NCBI GenBank assembly: GCA_937888615.1
Contig: CALABZ010000441.1
Coordinates: forward strand, 1-31,435
Direction: 5' to 3'
Length of the DNA: 31,435 bases
From: an uncultured Lentisphaeria bacterium
Lineage (GTDB): Bacteria > Verrucomicrobiota > Lentisphaeria > Victivallales > Victivallaceae
Under the pieces are notes generated by a model that was not told the origin of the DNA, did no database searches, and saw only the letters and a list, made by a program, of their open reading frames with translations. Below are positions 31,435-31,435 of the stretch, one piece after another (position 1 is the stretch's first letter; every line of letters begins with the position of its first letter). Both the position numbers and the translations under genes were made by a program.

Positions 31435-31435
31435 C

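Overview
The window looks like the chromosome of a free-living or gut bacterium of the Lentisphaerota/Victivallales type (PVC superphylum). This is inferred from three things: a short pseudopilin-like protein with a near-perfect TFTLIELLVVIAIIAILAAM N-terminus and a C-terminal H-x9-DG-type ending, its placement in an operon with a LacI-type regulator and a secreted glycosidase-like enzyme, and the abundance of sugar-catabolic operons each led by its own LacI or GntR regulator. The DNA is GC-rich in genes, while intergenic regions are AT-rich with readable sigma70-like promoters. The first 31 bases are an Illumina TruSeq adapter, so the window starts at an untrimmed contig end.

Layout. 32-1227 (+): the 3' part of an unidentified gene, then the tRNA threonylcarbamoyladenosine synthase tsaC. 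1249-4292 (-): lepA-lepB (EF4 and signal peptidase I), overlapping by one base. 4433-9252 (-): operon LacI regulator - pseudopilin-like protein - secreted 1011-aa glycosidase-like protein, with a strong promoter and a LacI-type operator at its start. 9367-12753 (-): GntR/LacI hybrid regulator - GH78 alpha-L-rhamnosidase. 12754-13364: a 611-bp intergenic region with two copies of an unusual promoter-hairpin-T-run module and a 47-bp exact inverted copy of a piece of the rhamnosidase gene. 13365-13907 (+): flavin reductase-like protein. 13997-19357 (+): a six-gene glycerol-phosphate operon (GlpA-like FAD dehydrogenase with BFD iron-sulfur domain, FAD/NAD oxidoreductase, GpsA-like dehydrogenase, DUF1667, glycerophosphodiesterase, XRE-cupin regulator). 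19367-23194 (-): four-gene catabolic operon (NAD-dependent epimerase/reductase, Gfo/Idh/MocA, quinone-oxidoreductase-like MDR, type I dehydroquinase-like), divergent from a LacI regulator (23379-24437) that carries an internal duplication of its DNA-binding region. 24511-25482 (+): alpha/beta hydrolase. 25483-25809: a third copy of the promoter-hairpin module, then the promoter of an RND efflux pump (25810-30218). 30247-31012 (-): a sugar-phosphate isomerase-like gene broken by a +1 frameshift. 31186-31434 (-): the 3' end of a probable YbjN-domain gene.

How the parts fit. Most of the window is regulated catabolism: plant- or host-glycan hydrolysis (glycosidase, rhamnosidase), sugar or cyclitol oxidation, and glycerophosphodiester breakdown to glycerol 3-phosphate and dihydroxyacetone phosphate. 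The most unusual signal is non-coding: three intergenic elements share an identical GTTATATTAC box, a -35 box at 16-bp spacing, a perfect 14-15-bp hairpin beginning where transcription should start, and a T-run. All three point toward the next operon, about 175 bp upstream of its start codon in two cases. The two tandem copies differ by compensatory changes in the stem, and between them lies the 47-bp copy of rhamnosidase sequence, oriented so that transcription from the upstream module would give RNA antisense to the rhamnosidase mRNA.
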